DNA from: Anaerosolibacter carboniphilus
Lineage (GTDB): Bacteria; Bacillota; Clostridia; Peptostreptococcales; Thermotaleaceae
Length of the DNA stretch: 64,000 bases
Assembly: GCF_014205875.1 (NCBI RefSeq)
Contig: NZ_JACHEN010000020.1
Coordinates: forward strand, 36,265-100,264
Direction: 5' to 3'
Part shown: piece after piece, positions 37,813 to 45,865 of the stretch
How positions within the stretch are numbered: the stretch's first letter is position 1
Layout of the letters: every line of letters begins with the position of its first letter
Made by a program: the position numbers and the translations under genes
Notes under the pieces: model-generated
What the model was told of the DNA's origin: nothing
Seen by the model: the letters and a program-made list of their open reading frames with translations, nothing else
The model's database searches: none

Positions 37813-37924
37813 CTAGAATACGAAAACATTTCGTCCCTTCCCACCAAAAATGAAGCAAAAGCCTACTTTTCTTATATATCTCCCTTACTTCATCTTCAAT
37901 TTTTTTTGCTACCAGTTCGTTCAT
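37769..37924 (-). pseudogene. 5' fragment of a further agr-operon gene
   Basis: The ATG at 37924 overlaps the stop of the upstream gene by ATGA, so it was translated with that operon. 51 residues: a charged helix (ELVAKKIEDEVREIYKKS), then a hydrophobic stretch (FRILVRYIYKILVAILNI) that stops exactly where the plus-strand ATPase breaks. It is probably the start of a longer membrane protein cut by rearrangement. Confidence 0.5.
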
Positions 37925-38277
37925 ATCTTCAGTAGTAGCCCTGGATAAATCGTAGTGATGATAGCTGCCGACATGGACACATCTGCTATGGCTCCGACTA
38001 AAAAATCTGCTTGTGAAAACTCATCTATAATTTCTATATCTATCATATAAAGATTTGTCTTATTATTAGGGCTTTTTTGGATATTCGTAACGGTTCCCTC
38101 TCTAGATTCATTATTTAATTTCACATTTGTTTTCTGATTTATTTTAATCTTGCTCATATCATTTTGGGATACTCCCACATTTATAATTTGTTTTTCTCCC
38201 CTTTGAATAATCACAGGTACAGATGGGTTAGTATTTTGTTTTCTCGCATATCTACTATGATTATTAACCTTCTTCAC
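37921..38277 (-). CDS. HlyD-like beta-barrel protein without anchor (118 aa)
   Basis: 118 residues. After a basic N-terminus the protein reads as the C-terminal barrel of HlyD-type adaptors: IINVGVSQNDMSKIKINQK, a TNVKLNNESREGTVTNIQKS strand pair, YMIDIEIID and VGAIADVSMSAAI. Signal, helical hairpin and lipoyl halves of a full adaptor are missing. It starts 14 bases inside the small gene upstream, so the genes are translationally coupled. It may be a stand-alone part of an export machine for the signal peptide, or a remnant. Confidence 0.6.
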   Translation of the reverse strand: MKKVNNHSRYARKQNTNPSVPVIIQRGEKQIINVGVSQNDMSKIKINQKTNVKLNNESREGTVTNIQKSPNNKTNLYMIDIEIIDEFSQADFLVGAIADVSMSAAIITTIYPGLLLKI

Positions 38278-38476
38278 TAATGATCAACCTTAACCTTCTT
38301 TGCTCTTCCAAAGGAATTGTTATTTCGCCCTTTTCCGCCATTAGCTTATCTTCTCTAAAAGTCCATATAGGGATATCAATTTTAAATCTATCACATAACG
38401 TCACCAGAGCGTAGAAAAAACTCTTTTTATCATGAAATGGCATGTTAAAGATGCCTACTATATTACTTTCTTCCAT
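38264..38476 (-). CDS. Small protein of the agr operon (70 aa)
   Basis: Start taken at ATG 38476 (site AAAGGTGA); ATG 38479 is nearly equivalent. Mixed composition (IVGIFNMPFHDKKSFFYALV, IDIPIWTFREDKLMAEKG). No recognised family. It sits right after agrB (five bases) and overlaps the HlyD-like gene, so it belongs to this operon. Confidence 0.6.
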   Translation of the reverse strand: MEESNIVGIFNMPFHDKKSFFYALVTLCDRFKIDIPIWTFREDKLMAEKGEITIPLEEQRRLRLIISEEG

Positions 38477-38480
38477 CATT

Positions 38481-39065
38481 TCACCTTTTAAAATTTTCAT
38501 TTTCAAGACCCCTTTTCGTAATTACCCCAAGCGGAAGTGTAAGTCCTTCAAGAAATATGGCAGTGACGGCTGCTACAGATAAATCATTTCGTAGCAGAAA
38601 ACTTAGCACTCCAAAAAATATACATAAAAAAACCGCTAGTACCCTAAGTTTTTTTCTCCGAATATTACTAATGATTGGCTTATTTGGATGATCTACTGGT
38701 GCATATCTCCATACTAGAATGAAAGATATAAGTAATAGGATCAGCCTTTGAATCGTAGACAGATGAATATAGCTACTCGTCAGCGCAATAATAGTAAATA
38801 TCGTTAGACTGGTGGCAAAGCATCTCCAATAGGTTTTATCATGATATCCGCCAGCTACTAATCTAAGACTACAAAAGAATGCTAAACCCACAAGAAAGTA
38901 ATCTGTTACTGAAAACACTGAAAATATAATCAGAAACATAAATATTTTACTTAATTCACTAATAATACAGGTAAGCCCAAACTCAATCTTCTTGATCTCA
39001 AGGTCTGTCAGGTTCAAATTATTCGTTATAATTAAACCCGTAATTTTTCTTGCTATTATCTCCAT
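38481..39065 (-). CDS. AgrB-type peptide processing protease
   Basis: 194 residues. The catalytic pair of AgrB is visible in RLVAGGYHDKTYWRCFATS: the His and Cys are seven residues apart. The later YAPVDHPNKP motif is also conserved. Five or six membrane helices. AgrB cuts the AgrD precursor at its C-terminal side and closes the (thio)lactone ring in the membrane. Its ATG at 39065 lies inside the end of the kinase gene (47-base overlap) with its own GGAGAAG site. Confidence 0.92.
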   Translation of the reverse strand: MEIIARKITGLIITNNLNLTDLEIKKIEFGLTCIISELSKIFMFLIIFSVFSVTDYFLVGLAFFCSLRLVAGGYHDKTYWRCFATSLTIFTIIALTSSYIHLSTIQRLILLLISFILVWRYAPVDHPNKPIISNIRRKKLRVLAVFLCIFFGVLSFLLRNDLSVAAVTAIFLEGLTLPLGVITKRGLENENFKR

Positions 39066-40398
39066 GACTTATCTTCTCCATTTTAAAAGTTATTAGGAAC
39101 TCCGTCTCTGCCTCAGAACTATTCACCATGATCTTTCCTTTATTCTTTTCCACAAGTTTTTTAGTGATAAACAGACCCAGGCCATGATCTTCTTTATCCT
39201 CTAACTTTGTTGAGAATCCATTCTCAAAAATTTTCTCTACAAACTCTGTTGGGATAAGAGGTCCATTGTTTGCAATGGATAAATGAAACAGATCATCTTC
39301 AATATAAGTACAGATGGATATAATTTTCAAGCTGTCATTTGCTTGAGATAATAAAGCATCAAACCCATTGTCAAGTATGTTGCTAGTAATACTTATCAGA
39401 TCATACGAATCAATTCGAATTTTATCTAATGACTCTTCAAAATCCACATCCATATGAATATTATGGGTAAATGCAAAATTGCTTTTGACAGCCAATAGAC
39501 CGTCTAAATACTCATCACCAGTATTATAGTAACGATAGCTAGCGTTCATATTATGTACTAACTTATCAAGATATGCCTTGATTCTCTCAACAGTATCATC
39601 TTTATTTAACATACACAAAGCATAGACGGTATTAATATGATTTGAAAAATCATGTTTTTCTCTTCGAACAATACCGATGGTTTCTTCAATATTTTTTATA
39701 TACTCTTCTTGAAGCTTATATTTCTGCTGTATCTTCCAAACTTTAATCATATCCCTATAGACAATAACACCTATAACAATAAAGGTGAGAAAAATTCCAA
39801 GTAATAATCCTTCGTATAGAACCAAGTTTCCTTTTTCACTAACTGCATAGCTAATGCTGAAGGTAAGTACTCCAATCAAGAAAGTGCCTAAAAGAAAATA
39901 CGATATAACACTGGTATTTGAATCTGATGTTAGATTGTTAAAGAAACTTTTCTTCATTTTAAAACCAAATATAACTAGTACTACTTGAAAAAACTTTAAG
40001 ATCAAGGAGATTTTGAATTTATTAATTGGATTATGAATTATCTCTGAAATGTTTATTTTCATAAACACTGATAAAATAAGGAAAAGCAACCCTTCTGAAG
40101 CCATTATAAAAATAGCTGCAATAATTATAATTAAAACAGATGTCCATAAGCTGGTTTCCGTTATAATTCCTAAGGTTATCGATGCAAAAATAACGATGGC
40201 AAGGGTATGATAACCTAATGGCAAATACATTGTAGCCCAATAGGCAAACATCATATAAAATATTGTAAAAACAAAAGTTTTTAACTTGTTGTCACGACAA
40301 AAAGTTCGTTGATTTGATAAGATGGAATAGATCAAAATAATTATTAAACTTTCAACAGCTGCAAACAAAGTCTCATTAATGATTACAAATAAATTCAT
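39019..40398 (-). CDS. AgrC-like sensor histidine kinase
   Basis: 459 residues. Six or seven membrane helices over residues 1-220 form the peptide-sensing domain. Then the HPK10-type H-box REKHDFSNHINTVYALCML, a helix DTVERIKAYLDKLVHNM, and the GHKL ATPase: SNILDNGFDALLS (N-box) and EDHGLGLFITKKLVEKNKGK. This is the usual receptor of cyclic peptide signals. It lies between agrD and agrB, separated from agrD by the structured repeat. The partner AgrA response regulator is not in the window. Confidence 0.9.
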   Translation of the reverse strand: MNLFVIINETLFAAVESLIIILIYSILSNQRTFCRDNKLKTFVFTIFYMMFAYWATMYLPLGYHTLAIVIFASITLGIITETSLWTSVLIIIIAAIFIMASEGLLFLILSVFMKINISEIIHNPINKFKISLILKFFQVVLVIFGFKMKKSFFNNLTSDSNTSVISYFLLGTFLIGVLTFSISYAVSEKGNLVLYEGLLLGIFLTFIVIGVIVYRDMIKVWKIQQKYKLQEEYIKNIEETIGIVRREKHDFSNHINTVYALCMLNKDDTVERIKAYLDKLVHNMNASYRYYNTGDEYLDGLLAVKSNFAFTHNIHMDVDFEESLDKIRIDSYDLISITSNILDNGFDALLSQANDSLKIISICTYIEDDLFHLSIANNGPLIPTEFVEKIFENGFSTKLEDKEDHGLGLFITKKLVEKNKGKIMVNSSEAETEFLITFKMEKISHGDNSKKNYGFNYNE

Positions 40399-40414
40399 AT
40401 ATTTTCCCCTTCAA

Positions 40415-40572
40415 GAACAAAGTTGCCTATCGACAATTTGTTTTCCCTAGGAAACCTAAGTTTCCTTCGACGCCCGCAAAACAGACTGCACACCTTTCTG
40501 AATACGGCAGAGGGAGAGTTCCCTCTGCACGCTTCATATCCAGGAAATCAAAAACCATAATTCCTAGATATT
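40415..40572. repeat. Structured dispersed repeat, copy 2
   Basis: Matches 25799-25957 at about 80%, same orientation. It occupies the gap between agrD and agrC. Hairpins kept: AGGAAAC/GTTTCCT, AGAGGGA/TCCCTCT (longer than in copy 1), and an ATATC-AGGAA / TTCCT-GATAT terminal stem. GCCTGC/GCAGGC is lost in this copy. The TTGCC/GGCAA stem survives only on the minus-strand RNA, as a G-U pair. Confidence 0.8.
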
Positions 40573-40604
40573 AAATAAGAACGATAAGAATATCGTTCTT
40601 ATTT
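40573..40604 (-). terminator. Hairpin at the end of agrD
   Basis: AAATAAGAACGATA / TATCGTTCTTATTT around AGAA; overlaps the agrD stop codon and likely limits read-through into agrC. Confidence 0.75.
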
Positions 40605-40733
40605 AAGTAGTTCTTCTGGACACTTTGGCTGATGAGACAGCATTAATGTCGCAGAGGATGCAGATGCTGTACCAACAAATAATGCGAATAGGGTAAGAAT
40701 TTTTAAAGAGTTACTTTTTATAAAGTTCATCAT
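40599..40733 (-). CDS. AgrD-type cyclic lactone autoinducer precursor (no ring Cys)
   Basis: 44 residues from ATG 40733, seven bases after AAAGGGGGT. Amphipathic leader (FIKSNSLKILTLFALFVGTA), a short core, and the conserved C-terminal tail HQPKCPEELLK, which matches the clostridial AgrD tail (HQPxxPxxL). In known clostridial precursors a Cys sits five residues before the His; here that residue is Thr29 (core S-A-T-L-M-L-S). The only Cys, 38, is in the discarded tail. AgrB would have to form an ester through Ser or Thr. It lies next to AgrC and AgrB. Confidence 0.85.
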   Translation of the reverse strand: MMNFIKSNSLKILTLFALFVGTASASSATLMLSHQPKCPEELLK

Positions 40734-40779
40734 ATGTATTACCCCCTTTCATATTTTGGTAACTGCCTGTACAAATATA

Positions 40780-40809
40780 ATACTACAAAAAATCAAAAAT
40801 CAATGTCAA
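40780..40809 (-). promoter_or_regulatory. Probable agrD promoter
   Basis: Minus strand TTGACA, 18 bases, TAGTAT, about 47 bases upstream of the agrD start. The -35 is a perfect match, the -10 is weak, as expected for a promoter helped by an activator. Confidence 0.45.
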
Positions 40810-40975
40810 AATTTGTAATTTGCAAAAATATTTTTGAATTTTTTGATTATTATAGATACATCATTGGCTCTTTTCTATGAACTGATAACATAAAGCATCA
40901 TTTTCTATTGAGTGTCATCATCATTTTATACTTTTTTACATTTTGTACATATTTTGGGTATTTTAAATTGTGTAT

Positions 40976-40983
40976 GCTATAAT
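40976..40983 (+). promoter_or_regulatory. Extended -10 promoter of the Spo0E-like gene
   Basis: TGCTATAAT-type extended -10 (TATAAT at 40978-40983), 38 bases upstream of the start codon. Confidence 0.5.
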
Positions 40984-41020
40984 TGAAAATGAAATTTATT
41001 TTATTGTGGCAGGTGGGTAA

Positions 41021-41203
41021 ATGAATCGTTTGGAAATCATCAGAATTTTTATTGAGTCTCGCAAGAAAGACCTAGATAAACTTATCATGGCTGAAGATAA
41101 TCTTTTAAGTTCAGAGGTACTGAACCTCAGCCAAGAAGTTGATCTTTTGATAAGTGAGTACTACAGATGCATGAAAAAAGCTGCGTCAGATGAAACACCA
41201 TAA
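41021..41203 (+). CDS. Spo0E-like aspartyl phosphatase
   Basis: 60 residues. The family signature is present near residue 37: LSQEVDLLISEYYRCMK, matching the SQELD-x-LI motif in which acidic residues contact Spo0A~P. Two-helix hairpin size as expected. Such proteins remove phosphate from Spo0A and delay sporulation. It is divergent from agrD across a 287-base intergenic region, suggesting joint control of quorum sensing and sporulation (inference). Confidence 0.85.
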   Translation: MNRLEIIRIFIESRKKDLDKLIMAEDNLLSSEVLNLSQEVDLLISEYYRCMKKAASDETP

Positions 41204-41592
41204 ATCATATCAGAGTTTGAATTCATAGTAAACATAATGATTAATATTTCACCAAGCGTTCTTTTCATTGAGTTCTATTACAAAATTATGTTAAAGAGAA
41301 CTTATTGTTGGTGTAGACTCTATCATATGACAGATTCGAGATACTTAATAATATCTTTTGGTCTTTGAAATTTATATCTTCCGTATAAGCTTATTATTCT
41401 ATTTTTAGTATAATTTTCCATTATTGTTTCAAGAAATAATTTTCGTTTATACGAGCTGATGAATAGCTAAAACTTCATTTCACATAATAACCCATGTTTC
41501 TTTATCATAAAGAAATTCCTCTTTACCTCAACCTAGGTAAAAAGGAATTCAAGGAAGGTACACACTATATTGTTACATATAGTGGGAGGGGC
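41204..41592. other. 389-base intergenic region with two hairpins
   Basis: No gene seen. An imperfect hairpin GAAATTCCTCTTTACC / GGTAAAAAGGAATTC lies at 41512-41550 and a second, CACTATAT / ATATAGTG, at 41563-41584. Both are positioned to end the asparaginase transcript coming from the right. Confidence 0.5.
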
Positions 41593-42600
41593 TTAATTAT
41601 TTTGAATCAATTCGACTGCAATTTTTGTTTCTCCTACAATCCCACCTTTATGATTCTTACTTTCCATAACATAATGTTTTTCTAGCTTTTTAAACTCTTC
41701 AGAACTGATCACATCCAACTTTCTTAACACTTCCAAGACTACCCCGTTTACAATGCCCTTTCCTCCGTCTTCAATCTTAAATGTTATGCCGATGCCTCTT
41801 CCTTTCAGTCCAATGGCATAATAGGCACCAGCTCCTGCTTTCGCAAATAGTCTATCTCCACATAACTTCATCAGATCGGTACATATTCTGTCTGTACCGC
41901 CTACCATCTCAGGATGGGCAATCATAGCCTCCGTGATCCGTGTAACGGTTTGACTGCGTACATCTCCTAAGACTTCTGGTTTTGAAAGTCTTGCAAAGCC
42001 TTGGGCAAATTTATATAATGGCATAGCATGGACAGGTACTCCGCATCCATCTATAGCTGTAATAATCTCATCTTCATCATACTGACATACTTCAGATAAA
42101 ATGTTCATGATTCTCTTCTGAACAGGATGCTCAAGCTGATAATAATGATCTAAATCTTCCCCTAGGTGCTTAGCCGTAACCAGCATTCCCGCATGTTTTC
42201 CAGAGCAGTTGCAATGGACAGTTTGCGCCTTTAGTCCCTTCTCTTTTAACGCCTCAGCTGCATACTCTGCAAGGGGCATATGTATCCCACACTGTAGATA
42301 ACTTTCATTTAGCCCAGCCTTTTTCAGCACACTTCGTACGCCCTCCACATGGAAGCACTCTCCACTGTGTGATGCGCAAAACAATGCAATCTCCTTATCT
42401 GTAATACCGTATGCATCAACTGCTCCACTCTCTATAGCAGGTATCGTCTGCATAGGCTTCGCAGAAGATCGGGCAAATGTTACTCTATAAGGATCTCCAC
42501 AATAATACAATATCTTGCCTGTGATATCTACTACCGCCACATGCCCTATATGGGTCAAATCAATCACATTTCCTCTATACACCTTCGCTACTACTGACAT
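41593..42600 (-). CDS. L-asparaginase II family protein
   Basis: 335 residues, full length for the asparaginase II family (the Rhizobium-type class, unrelated to AnsA/AnsB). FARSSAKPMQTIPAIESGAV near residue 40 holds the Ser/Ser/Lys catalytic cluster; HSGECFHVEGVR, CNCSGKHAGML and IDGCGVPVHAMPL follow, giving the conserved cysteines. GGTDRICTDLM is also typical. It should hydrolyse asparagine to aspartate in the cytoplasm. Divergent from an RpiR regulator. Confidence 0.92.
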   Translation of the reverse strand: MSVVAKVYRGNVIDLTHIGHVAVVDITGKILYYCGDPYRVTFARSSAKPMQTIPAIESGAVDAYGITDKEIALFCASHSGECFHVEGVRSVLKKAGLNESYLQCGIHMPLAEYAAEALKEKGLKAQTVHCNCSGKHAGMLVTAKHLGEDLDHYYQLEHPVQKRIMNILSEVCQYDEDEIITAIDGCGVPVHAMPLYKFAQGFARLSKPEVLGDVRSQTVTRITEAMIAHPEMVGGTDRICTDLMKLCGDRLFAKAGAGAYYAIGLKGRGIGITFKIEDGGKGIVNGVVLEVLRKLDVISSEEFKKLEKHYVMESKNHKGGIVGETKIAVELIQNN

Positions 42601-42897
42601 ACTTTTCCCACCATTCTCAATATTTTATTCATGAGACGATTATAACATACAATTATAATATTTACTTTATTATTTTATTTTTTTAAATTAATTTATTTCA
42701 TTTTTATAGTATTATATATATTTTAATTCTTTGTATTCCAGAATCCTAGGCTATAAAAGCGTTAAAACATCCCACTATACAGGCAAAAAAGATTCATTAA
42801 ACACTTTTAACCAAAGCATACACTTTAATTTTCATAATATTCTAGTTGACTTGCTATAATAAATATAGTAGTATACTTAAAAAACGAGGTGAGATTT

Positions 42898-43767
42898 TTG
42901 ACCATTATTGAAATTATTAAGAATCATTTTTCCAACTTAAGCAATAAACAACAGAGCATTGCGCGATATCTTACTCGAAACAAAAGCAAAATTGCGTTTA
43001 TGAGTTTAAAGGAATTAAGCAGTGAACTTAAGGTTTCTGAAGTGACAATACTAAATTTTTGTAAAGCGATTGGTGTAGACTCATTTATCGAACTAAAGAA
43101 AGAGTTTCAGACCCTCATCAAAGAAGAATTACAGGTTCCAGCTAAGATGAGATCCTCTTTAGAAGAGCTAGAAAGCCTCGAAGATGCAGTCAGGAATACA
43201 ATCCAGCTTCAAAGAATGAACTTTGATAAAATTCTAGCGAATAATTCTATTGAAGTTCTCTATCAGGCTAGTCAGCTCATTCAAAAAAGTAAAACGGTTT
43301 ATCTTTGTGGCTTAGGTGTTTCTAGTCTTGTATGCGATTTTCTGTATCCACGTTTAAAAACCTTACTTATTGATGTGAAAACTTTAGATTTAGATGATAT
43401 TAACATACTCAGTAATGATTTGATCAGAGCTACGAAAGAAGACTTATTTATATTGATTTCATTTCCTATTTATTCAAGTCAGATTATACGATTAGCACAA
43501 TATTTGTCAGCCAACGAATTTAAATATATCGCGATCACAGATAGCCAACAATCACCTATCGCCCAGAACGCAGATATCATACTAAAAGCAGAAAATCAAT
43601 CTTTGGTTTTTTACAATTTTATATCGGCGACCATCACATTAATTGAATTGCTACTGATCGTTCTCAGCTATAACAATAAAGAAAGTATCATCCATGATGT
43701 AAAAGAGATCAAAGCTATTCACGAGTTTTTTTCTCATAAACCTGTTAGCAATAAAAAAAATAAATAA
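42898..43767 (+). CDS. MurR/RpiR family transcriptional regulator
   Basis: 289 residues. The TTG at 42898 is spaced properly from GAGGTGAG and preferred to the GTG at 42889. N-terminal HTH_6 domain: ARYLTRNKSKIAFMSLKELS with recognition helix SEVTILNFCKAIGVDSFIEL. SIS domain at about 125-260 (KTVYLCGLGVSSLVCDFL, DLFILISFPIYSSQIIRLAQ). It probably senses a phosphosugar or related ligand and controls the peptide-binding lipoprotein 30 bases downstream. Confidence 0.88.
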   Translation: MTIIEIIKNHFSNLSNKQQSIARYLTRNKSKIAFMSLKELSSELKVSEVTILNFCKAIGVDSFIELKKEFQTLIKEELQVPAKMRSSLEELESLEDAVRNTIQLQRMNFDKILANNSIEVLYQASQLIQKSKTVYLCGLGVSSLVCDFLYPRLKTLLIDVKTLDLDDINILSNDLIRATKEDLFILISFPIYSSQIIRLAQYLSANEFKYIAITDSQQSPIAQNADIILKAENQSLVFYNFISATITLIELLLIVLSYNNKESIIHDVKEIKAIHEFFSHKPVSNKKNK

Positions 43768-43796
43768 ACATCTATTTTAAAAAAGGGGGAAAAAAG

Positions 43797-45437
43797 ATGT
43801 TCAAAAAGAAAATTGCATTGGTGGTAGCTGCTATGCTAATGGTTTTAACAGTTTTAGCTGGATGTAGTGCTAACAGTAAGGACACTTCACAGTCTACAGA
43901 TGGAAATACTCAACTGGGGTCTGCCGTACTTAACTTTAATTTAGCTGCAGATCCAAGAACTATTGATCCCAGCCTAAACGATGCCATCGATGGGAGCCAC
44001 GTCATCAACAATACCTTTGAGGGACTGATGCGAGAAATCGATGGAGAACTACAAAATGCCATGGCTGAAACTCTTGAGATCTCAGACGATGGGTTAGTTT
44101 ATACTTTTCATTTAAGAGATGCTAAATGGTCAGATGGGCAACCTGTAAAGGCGCAGGATTTTGAATACGGCTGGAAAAGAGTATTGGATCCTCTTACAGC
44201 AGCGCCCTATGCCCCTCATATGTTTTATATCAAAAATGCACAAGCCTATTATGAAGGCAAAGCATCCATAGAGGATGTCGGCATCCATTCTGTGGACGAT
44301 AAAACCTTTGAAATAACCCTTAAAACACCAACACCATATTTCTTGTCCTTGATTACCCGAGGTGCTTTTATGCCTCTTCGCAAAGATATGGTAGAAAAAT
44401 CTCCTGAAGGATGGGCAAAAGACCCAGCCACAGCCATATCCAATGGTCCTTTCGTTCTAGCTGAATATACGATAGGAGATCGACTGGTATTAAGAAAGAA
44501 TGCAAATTATTGGGATGCTGAAAAAACAAAACTAGATCAAATCAATTATCTGATGATCATCGAAGCATCTACAGCGCTTACAGCCTATGACTCTGGAGAA
44601 ATAGACATCATCAATGCTATGCCAGCTCAGGAAATACCAAGACTAATGAAGGAGGACCCCACATTTAATGTATTGCCACAGTTGGGAACCTATTATCTGA
44701 TTTTTAATGTAAATAAAGCACCTACAAACGATGTGAAGGTACGCCATGCCTTAGCTTTGGCTATTGATAGAAAAGCTATTACAGAAAGTGTAAAAAAGGG
44801 AGGAGAAATTCCTGCTACTGGCTTTAATCCTATCGGACTGAAAGACTCTGCAGGAAATGACTTTAATAAAACAGCAGGAGATTATGGCGTTAATGTGGAT
44901 GGCGGGAATGTAGAAGAAGCTAAAAAACTTTTGACAGAAGCAGGATTCCCCGATGGCAAAGGCTTCCCTCAAGTCACATTGCTCTACAATACAAGCGAAA
45001 GTCATAAGGCCGTCGCCGAAGCAATCCAGGAAATGTGGAAGAAAAATCTAGGAATTTCTGTAGATCTAACCAACCAAGAATGGGCAGTATTCCAAGAATC
45101 CCGTAAACAAGGAAATTTTGACATTGCTAGAGGTGGCTATATTGGAGATTATCCAGATCCTGTGGGATTATTAGAGTTATTTGTTACTAATTCTTCTAAT
45201 AATGATCCTCATTGGTCAAATCCTGAGTATGATGAACTCATCAATCAATCCAGATTCGCAAAAGGTTCAGAAAGAGATGAATTGATATACAAGGCTCAGG
45301 ATATATTGATGAAGGATTTGCCAGTTACTCCGATCTACTATTATACTGATCCTGTAATGGCAAAAGAATATGTAAAGAACTGGCAGAAAAATAGCATGAG
45401 TTACTGGTATTTTGGTAGAACATCTATTGAAAAATAG
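43797..45437 (+). CDS. Oligopeptide ABC transporter substrate-binding lipoprotein (OppA/DppE type)
   Basis: 546 residues with lipobox VLAGC. SBP_bac_5 fold: NFNLAADPRTIDPSLNDAID opens it, LSDGQPVKAQDFEYGWKRVLDP-type sequence follows (seen as WSDGQPVKAQDFEYGWKRV), and the peptide pocket region DIARGGYIGDYPDPVGLLE is conserved. It binds peptides outside the membrane and delivers them to an Opp permease. No opp permease or ATPase lies here, so it must use components encoded elsewhere. Paired with the RpiR regulator. Confidence 0.93.
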   Translation: MFKKKIALVVAAMLMVLTVLAGCSANSKDTSQSTDGNTQLGSAVLNFNLAADPRTIDPSLNDAIDGSHVINNTFEGLMREIDGELQNAMAETLEISDDGLVYTFHLRDAKWSDGQPVKAQDFEYGWKRVLDPLTAAPYAPHMFYIKNAQAYYEGKASIEDVGIHSVDDKTFEITLKTPTPYFLSLITRGAFMPLRKDMVEKSPEGWAKDPATAISNGPFVLAEYTIGDRLVLRKNANYWDAEKTKLDQINYLMIIEASTALTAYDSGEIDIINAMPAQEIPRLMKEDPTFNVLPQLGTYYLIFNVNKAPTNDVKVRHALALAIDRKAITESVKKGGEIPATGFNPIGLKDSAGNDFNKTAGDYGVNVDGGNVEEAKKLLTEAGFPDGKGFPQVTLLYNTSESHKAVAEAIQEMWKKNLGISVDLTNQEWAVFQESRKQGNFDIARGGYIGDYPDPVGLLELFVTNSSNNDPHWSNPEYDELINQSRFAKGSERDELIYKAQDILMKDLPVTPIYYYTDPVMAKEYVKNWQKNSMSYWYFGRTSIEK

Positions 45438-45500
45438 CTTCCACCATTCCATCCAGTCATTGAAATGAATTGCTGAGAAAAAATAATCAGGGGGCACTCT

Positions 45501-45683
45501 TTATTGATGGCTCCCTTTCTTCTTCAATTTTTCTATAATCAGATCATATGCTGCCAGCCTTTGCGCTTGGGGGAGTTGATTGATCCTGGATTCGATAATG
45601 TCTGCCCATGCTTTCGCCATTAGTTTTCCTACAACTTCATCATTAGGTTTATTCACTATCACTTCGATCTTTTTTCCTTTCAT
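45501..45683 (-). CDS. Small hypothetical protein (60 aa)
   Basis: 60 residues from ATG 45683 after GGGGGGG. Helical and charged (NKPNDEVVGKLMAKAWADII, INQLPQAQRLAAYDLIIEKL). It has the look of small clostridial proteins of prophage or plasmid origin, but no family is recognised. Convergent with the OppA-like gene. Confidence 0.65.
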   Translation of the reverse strand: MKGKKIEVIVNKPNDEVVGKLMAKAWADIIESRINQLPQAQRLAAYDLIIEKLKKKGSHQ

Positions 45684-45774
45684 CAAACCCCCCCTTTCTA
45701 TAAGCTATGAAATATCCAGTTTGTACTATGCTGTTACAAGATAAATTTCAGCGATCCTAGTCCATGAATAAAAA

Positions 45775-45811
45775 AGAAACCCATGCAACGAAATAGATTG
45801 CATGGGTTTCT
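45775..45811 (-). terminator. Terminator of glycan-binding-like lipoprotein gene
   Basis: Perfect AGAAACCCATGCAA / TTGCATGGGTTTCT stem, nine-base loop, followed by T-rich sequence. Confidence 0.8.
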
Positions 45812-45865
45812 CTATCTTTTTATCTCCAAAGCATCCACCTATATAATTAATAGATTCTGCAGCGC

